Shown piece by piece: positions 60,386-64,000 of a DNA stretch of 64,000 bases. The DNA comes from Bradyrhizobium sp. AUGA SZCCT0283 (GTDB lineage: Bacteria; Pseudomonadota; Alphaproteobacteria; Rhizobiales; Xanthobacteraceae), in contig NZ_JAFCLU010000001.1 in the NCBI RefSeq assembly GCF_018130385.1, positions 248,001-312,000 of the forward strand, read 5' to 3'. The first letter of the stretch is position 1. Each line of letters opens with the position of its first letter. The notes below the pieces were generated by a model. The model was not told the origin of the DNA and did no database searches. It saw only the letters and a list, made by a program, of their open reading frames with translations. The position numbers and the translations under genes are program-made.

Positions 60386-60714
60386 GGGTCTTCCTCCACA
60401 AAAGCGGCAAGGCGGTCGAGAGCATCGGACCAGAAGCGCTGGTAGCGATTGAGCCACTCCATCGCCTGCTCCATCGGCTGGGCGGTCAGCCGGCACGCGA
60501 CCGTGCGGCCGGTCTTTTCGCGCGCGATCAGGCCGGCGTCCGACAGCACATCGAGGTGCTTCATGATCGCGGGCAGCGACATCGAGAACGGCTGCGCCAG
60601 CTCGCTGACCGAAAGGCTTTCGCGGTCGCCGAGCCGCGCCAGCAGCGCACGCCGGGTCGGATCCGACAGCGCGGCAAAGGTACGGTCCAGCACGTCTTCC
60701 TGATACTTAACCAT
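60247..60714 (-). CDS. ArsR-family transcriptional regulator
   Basis: A 155-residue regulator. The winged helix is LDRTFAALSDPTRRALLARL, LSVSELAQPFSMSLPAIMKHL and LIAREKTGRTVACRL, followed by MEQAMEWLNRYQRFWSDALD. This is the metal-free SdpR-like branch that pairs with AHSA1 genes. Typical members end near residue 110; the extra 45 or so Pro/Ser/Arg-rich residues (SSAGSTRRPKKSSPRG) run through the start of the AHSA1 gene in another frame. A lost stop codon could explain this. Confidence 0.88.
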   Translation of the reverse strand: MVKYQEDVLDRTFAALSDPTRRALLARLGDRESLSVSELAQPFSMSLPAIMKHLDVLSDAGLIAREKTGRTVACRLTAQPMEQAMEWLNRYQRFWSDALDRLAAFVEEDPWPPSQALSSQTPLMPGPPSAPASRSSAGSTRRPKKSSPRGPTRKD

Positions 60715-60868
60715 ACGGTTTAGTATAGACGCAAATAAAACGCCGTCAAGCCGGCGTTTGCATCACGAAGTCGAGAGTTGTGACACGGAGGTTCGGATGG
60801 CCGGATCATGCAGCGCAAATACCCTTTGCGCATCAGTCCGGCCATCCCGAGAAAATTAGCGAGCCCGA

Positions 60869-61126
60869 TCAATAATCCCGATAGACCCGCATCCGCCGCT
60901 GTTGCCCGAGCGCGGCGCGCGGATTGATATTGCAGTAGAGGCCGCGCCCAGAGGCCGATGCCATGCACTGCGCGTAGGTGCTGTACGAGCACTCGCCGGG
61001 GATGCCGACGCTCCGGCCCTGGGCGCAATAGGGGTAATCGTAAGCCGCCGCCGGCACGCTGCCCGCCACCGTGGCAACGGTCGCCGCCGACAGCGCCAAT
61101 ATCGCTACCATTGCATTACGCATCAT
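60869..61126 (-). CDS. DUF3551 family small secreted protein
   Basis: An 85-residue protein with a signal peptide (about 26 residues, cut near PAAAYDYPYC). The mature part has four Cys (YCAQGR, GECSY, QCMAS, YCNINP), the DUF3551 pattern. These are abundant in Bradyrhizobium and relatives, with unknown function. Two disulfides are likely. It is monocistronic. Confidence 0.88.
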   Translation of the reverse strand: MMRNAMVAILALSAATVATVAGSVPAAAYDYPYCAQGRSVGIPGECSYSTYAQCMASASGRGLYCNINPRAALGQQRRMRVYRDY

Positions 61127-61206
61127 CGATCTCCTTCACATGACGCAAGAGCCGCGTCGCCTCTGCCATAAAACACCGCGACTGCGCCAATGTTCCGTGA
61201 GGTAGA

Positions 61207-62184
61207 TCACTGCACCTTCTCTACCTTGGCTTCCTCGATCACCTTATTCCACTTTTCGGTTTCGGCCACGATCATCGCACCGAACGCTTCCGGCGTGCCG
61301 ATCAGCGGATCGCCGCCGAGATCGACCAGCCTGGCCTTGATCGCGGGTTCGGCGAGCACCTCGTTGATCTCCTTGTTCAGCTTCGCGATGATTTCCTTCG
61401 GGGTATTCTTCGGGGCGCCCATGCCGAACAGCGCACTCGCCTCGTAGCCCGGGATGGTATCGGCGAGAACAGGCACGTCAGGCAACAGCGACGACCGCGC
61501 CGTGCCGGTGACGGCCAGCGCCCGCACAGAACCGGCGCGGACATGCTGGAGAATCGAGGGCATGTTGTCGAAGATCACCTGCACCTGACCGCCGAGCAGA
61601 TCGGTGATCGCGGGTGCGGCGCCGCGATAGGGCACGTGCTGCATCTTGGCGCCCGACATCGCCATGAACATTTCGCCGGACAGATGAACGGACGTGCCGT
61701 TGCCCGACGATGCCAGGTTCACCTTGCCCGGATTGGCCTTCACATAGGCAATGAACTCCGCGGCCGTCTTCGCCGGCACGTCCTTGTTGACCGTCATCAC
61801 GTTGGGCACGCGATTGAACGCCGCGACCGGAGCAATATCGCGAACCACGTTGAACTTCAGATTGGCGTAGAGTGACGCGTTGATGTAGTTCGCCGGGTTG
61901 ACGAATAGCAGGGTGTAGCCGTCGGGTTCGGCATTGATCACGGATTCGGTGGCGATATTGTTGCCGGCGCCGGGCTTGTTCTCGATCACGAATTGCTGGC
62001 CGAGCCGTTCCGACAGCCGCTGGCCGAGCAGCCGCGCAATAATGTCGGTCGCGCCGCCCGGCGGGTACCCGACGACCCATTTCACCGGCCGGGTCGGATA
62101 ATCCGCCGCCGAAACGCCGTCGATCGAAGCGGCCGTGGAAAGGCCGATCACGGCCAGACAAATCGCGGTGCGACGTGAAATCAT
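61207..62184 (-). CDS. Tripartite tricarboxylate-type (Bug/TctC) solute-binding protein
   Basis: A 325-residue periplasmic receptor with a signal peptide (ISRRTAICLAVIGLSTAA, ending SAADYP). Bug-family signs are YPTRPVKWVVGYPPGGATDI, VIENKPGAGNNIATE, YRGAAPAITDLLGGQVQVIF and the end WNKVIEEAKVEK. Bug proteins bind carboxylates or other small anions. No tctA/tctB permease genes adjoin it, so it is an orphan receptor, as is usual for this family. The frame upstream to 62337 is not coding. Confidence 0.92.
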   Translation of the reverse strand: MISRRTAICLAVIGLSTAASIDGVSAADYPTRPVKWVVGYPPGGATDIIARLLGQRLSERLGQQFVIENKPGAGNNIATESVINAEPDGYTLLFVNPANYINASLYANLKFNVVRDIAPVAAFNRVPNVMTVNKDVPAKTAAEFIAYVKANPGKVNLASSGNGTSVHLSGEMFMAMSGAKMQHVPYRGAAPAITDLLGGQVQVIFDNMPSILQHVRAGSVRALAVTGTARSSLLPDVPVLADTIPGYEASALFGMGAPKNTPKEIIAKLNKEINEVLAEPAIKARLVDLGGDPLIGTPEAFGAMIVAETEKWNKVIEEAKVEKVQ

Positions 62185-62335
62185 AAAACTTCTCCTTGGA
62201 GGCCGGGATTCAGGGCCCGGTCCGTTTCTATTGAGCGCGGTTCTATTGAACCGAACGCGGCCGGCGTTGTAACAAACAAACTCCAGCGCGGCCAGTGCGA
62301 CGCAAGCGCCGCCGACCGCGACGAAAGGATAAGGC

Positions 62336-62755
62336 ATGTCTGTCAGGGTTAACGCGCTCGATCATCTCGTCATCAATGTGTCCGACGTGGCGCGTTCCAC
62401 CGAGTGGTACCGGAAGATTCTCGGCATGGAGGTCAAGGTATTCGATCCGGGTGCGGGCAAAACGCCGCGGACCTCGCTGGTGTTCGGCAACCAGAAGATC
62501 AACGTGCGGCCGCGCGATGCCGACAAGGTCGAGTGGTTCACGGCCGACCACGAAACCGCCGGCAGCGACGATCTGTGCTTCCTGACGTCAAGCACGCCGG
62601 ACGAAGTGGTGGCGCACCTGAAGGCAAATGGCGTCGCGATCGAGGAAGGCCCGGTCGCCAAACAGGGTGCCCGCGGCGCGCTGCGTTCGGTTTATTGCCG
62701 GGATCCCGACGGCAGTCTGATCGAGATTTCGTCGTATGAGGTCGGCGTGCGTTAG
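62336..62755 (+). CDS. VOC-family (glyoxalase/dioxygenase-like) protein
   Basis: A 139-residue metal-dependent VOC protein with two beta-alpha-beta-beta-beta units. The first is ALDHLVINVSDVARSTEWYR and the second SDDLCFLTSSTPDEVVAHLK. The metal ligands are probably His in LDHLVI, His or Asp near SDDLCF and Glu in LIEISSYE. RSVYCRDPDGSLIEI is the standard ending. It resembles virulence-type or lactoylglutathione-lyase-like single-domain members of unknown substrate. It is divergent from the Bug receptor gene. Confidence 0.9.
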   Translation: MSVRVNALDHLVINVSDVARSTEWYRKILGMEVKVFDPGAGKTPRTSLVFGNQKINVRPRDADKVEWFTADHETAGSDDLCFLTSSTPDEVVAHLKANGVAIEEGPVAKQGARGALRSVYCRDPDGSLIEISSYEVGVR

Positions 62756-62765
62756 CCCCGCTCCC

Positions 62766-62876
62766 TCCCCGTCATTGCCTGCGACAAACGCGAAGCGTTT
62801 GCGCAAGGGAGCGTAGCGACGAAGCAATCCATCTATCCCCGAGCGGTGGATTGCTTCGCTCGCAATGACGTGGAGA
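62766..62876. repeat. Interspersed palindromic repeat, second type
   Basis: An intergenic element with outer arms CGTCATTGC and GCAATGACG and inner arms GAAGCAATCC and GGATTGCTTC. It folds into a long imperfect hairpin and is another form of the dispersed repeats typical of Bradyrhizobium-like genomes. It lies 11 bases after the VOC stop and may terminate transcription. Confidence 0.6.
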
Positions 62877-62979
62877 AAGCCTAGCCTTCAACGACCATTT
62901 GCCCATTGCGCCGTCCAATGGCAGAACTACTCCCAAGCAAAAACCAAGGCAGCCGCTCTAAGGCGCACGGGAGGAATTC

Positions 62980-64000
62980 ATGCCACTTTCGCAAGCCACG
63001 CCCGGCATTGTCGGGCCATTCGCGGGCCTCGACGTACCGTGGCTGCTGCGGATGCGCGCTGAGAGCCGCCGCGACCATCCGTTCCTGATCTGGGCGCCGT
63101 TCGAGGCGCCGGCGCGGAGCTGGTCTTACGGCGAATTCCACGAGCGCGTCGGCGCGCTTTCCGCCGGCCTCGTCAAACGCGGCGTCAAGCCGGGCGAATA
63201 TGTCCTGATTCATCTCGACAATTGCATCGAGGCCATGCTGGCCTGGTTCGCCTGTGTCGAACTCGGCGCGATCGCGGTCACCACCAACACCCGCTCGGCG
63301 GCGGCGGAAATGGAATATTTCGCCGGTCATTGCGGCGCGGTCGCCGCCATCACCCAACCCGCCTATGCCGAACTGATCTCGGCCAATTGCCGTGGCCTGC
63401 GCTGGATCGCCGTGACCTCGCATGATGCCGGCAATACGCCGGCGCAAGGCGCGGCGCGCGGCGACAGTTTTGCGCAACTGTTCGCCGACAGCGCCGACCG
63501 GCCGCGCCGCGCCGCCGACCCGTTCGCGCCGTGCAGCGTTCAATACACCTCGGGCACCACGTCGCGGCCGAAGGCGGTGCTGTGGACGCATGCCAACGCA
63601 CTGTGGGGCGCCAAGATCAACGCCGCGCATCAGGATCTGCACGCCGGCGACGTGCACCAGACCTATCTGCCACTATTCCACACCAATGCGCTGGCCTATT
63701 CGATGCTGGCGACACTGTGGGTCGGCGCAAGTTGCGTGATCCAGCCGCGGTTTTCGGCGAGCCGGTTCTGGGGCGCGGCGCTGGACCACCACTGCACCTG
63801 GACCTCGACGATCCCCTTCTGCATGAAGGCGCTGCTGGAACACGAGATTCCCAAAAACCACAAGTTTCGGCTCTGGGGCACCGCGGTATCCGAGCCGCCG
63901 CCGTTCGCCGCCTTCGGCATCAAGATGATCGGCTGGTGGGGCATGACCGAAACCATTACCCACGGCATCGTCGGCGAGGTCGATCAGCCCAATACGCCGA
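62980..64000 (+). CDS. Acyl-CoA synthetase/AMP-dependent ligase, N-terminal part
   Basis: At least 340 residues, open at the window end. The ATG at 62980 follows GGGAGGA. The ANL-superfamily order is clear: RMRAESRRDHPFLIWAPFEA, WSYGEFHERVGALSAGLVKRGVKPG (about positions 47-71), VTTNTRSAAAEMEYF, the ATP-binding loop YTSGTTSRPKAVLWTH, LPLFHTNALAYSM and WWGMTETITHG. It activates a carboxylic acid as acyl-AMP and joins it to CoA. It resembles crotonobetaine/carnitine- or medium-chain-type ligases, but the substrate-specific part and the catalytic C-terminal Lys are outside the window. Confidence 0.93.
   Translation, partial: MPLSQATPGIVGPFAGLDVPWLLRMRAESRRDHPFLIWAPFEAPARSWSYGEFHERVGALSAGLVKRGVKPGEYVLIHLDNCIEAMLAWFACVELGAIAVTTNTRSAAAEMEYFAGHCGAVAAITQPAYAELISANCRGLRWIAVTSHDAGNTPAQGAARGDSFAQLFADSADRPRRAADPFAPCSVQYTSGTTSRPKAVLWTHANALWGAKINAAHQDLHAGDVHQTYLPLFHTNALAYSMLATLWVGASCVIQPRFSASRFWGAALDHHCTWTSTIPFCMKALLEHEIPKNHKFRLWGTAVSEPPPFAAFGIKMIGWWGMTETITHGIVGEVDQPNTP

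Overview
The window looks like a piece of chromosome from a high-GC alphaproteobacterium close to Bradyrhizobium. The reasons are the transporter-rich gene content (TRAP, Liv, Aap and Bug/TctC types), a DUF3551 protein, small orphan proteins of a kind common in that group, a bacterial avidin, Ti-type traA/C/D genes, and short interspersed repeats of the 'CGTCATTCCGG' and 'GTCATTGC...GAAGCAATCC' types. This assignment is inference; no marker gene is present.

Left flank (1-9931): the end of an OmpR-type response regulator with its histidine kinase, a cNMP-binding patatin phospholipase, an SsuD-like flavin monooxygenase, a YccF protein, a universal stress protein, and a dctPQM-like TRAP operon divergent from an FCD-type GntR regulator.

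Island (about 9977-38919, 28.9 kb): an integrative mobilizable element. It has split a tRNA-Arg(CCG) gene at the anticodon loop. The 5' half is at 9945-9987 and the 3' half at 38909-38953, and the two halves join into a fully paired tRNA. Just inside the left end the element carries its own intact tRNA-Arg(CCG) (10111-10187). Two copies of a 'CGTAAGCA' double box, one near each end, look like integrase arm sites. The right part holds a tyrosine integrase, an AlpA-like regulator, the relaxase/helicase TraA, divergent traC and traD, and an oriT candidate between them. No mating-pore genes are seen.

Island cargo: a TetR module (cytosolic-type binding protein, regulator and two Asp-nucleophile hydrolases) and a long leftward catabolic block. 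The block encodes an ABC importer whose permease and both ATPases are fused in one chain, a Gfo/Idh/MocA oxidoreductase, two xylose-isomerase-like TIM-barrel proteins, a microsomal-type epoxide hydrolase, a dehalogenase-like hydrolase, a shikimate dehydrogenase-like protein, an IclR regulator, an NTF2-like protein, a maleylacetate reductase and a hydroxyquinol-type intradiol dioxygenase. Matching operators of the form GTTC-N8-GAAC stand before three transcription units, so the block appears to be one IclR regulon that takes up an unknown compound and funnels it through a trihydroxybenzene-type ring to 3-oxoadipate. A Tat-exported hydrolase and a frameshifted LuxR solo follow.

Right of the island (39357-48126): a metal or envelope-stress region. 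It has a small cytochrome c divergent from a Crp/Fnr regulator, two Met/Gly/His-rich periplasmic proteins with duplicated promoters, a two-component system whose sensor loop is also Met/His/Gly-rich, a PCuAC copper chaperone, an outer-membrane transporter-like protein and an avidin-family protein.

Right flank (48162-64000): a chemoreceptor, a serine beta-lactamase-family hydrolase, an Asp/Glu racemase, an Aap-type amino-acid uptake cluster (J, Q and M but no ATPase) with a class III aminotransferase and an RpiR regulator, DUF1428 and DUF899 proteins, an ArsR-AHSA1 pair, DUF3551, a Bug-family binding protein, a VOC protein and the start of an acyl-CoA synthetase cut by the window end.
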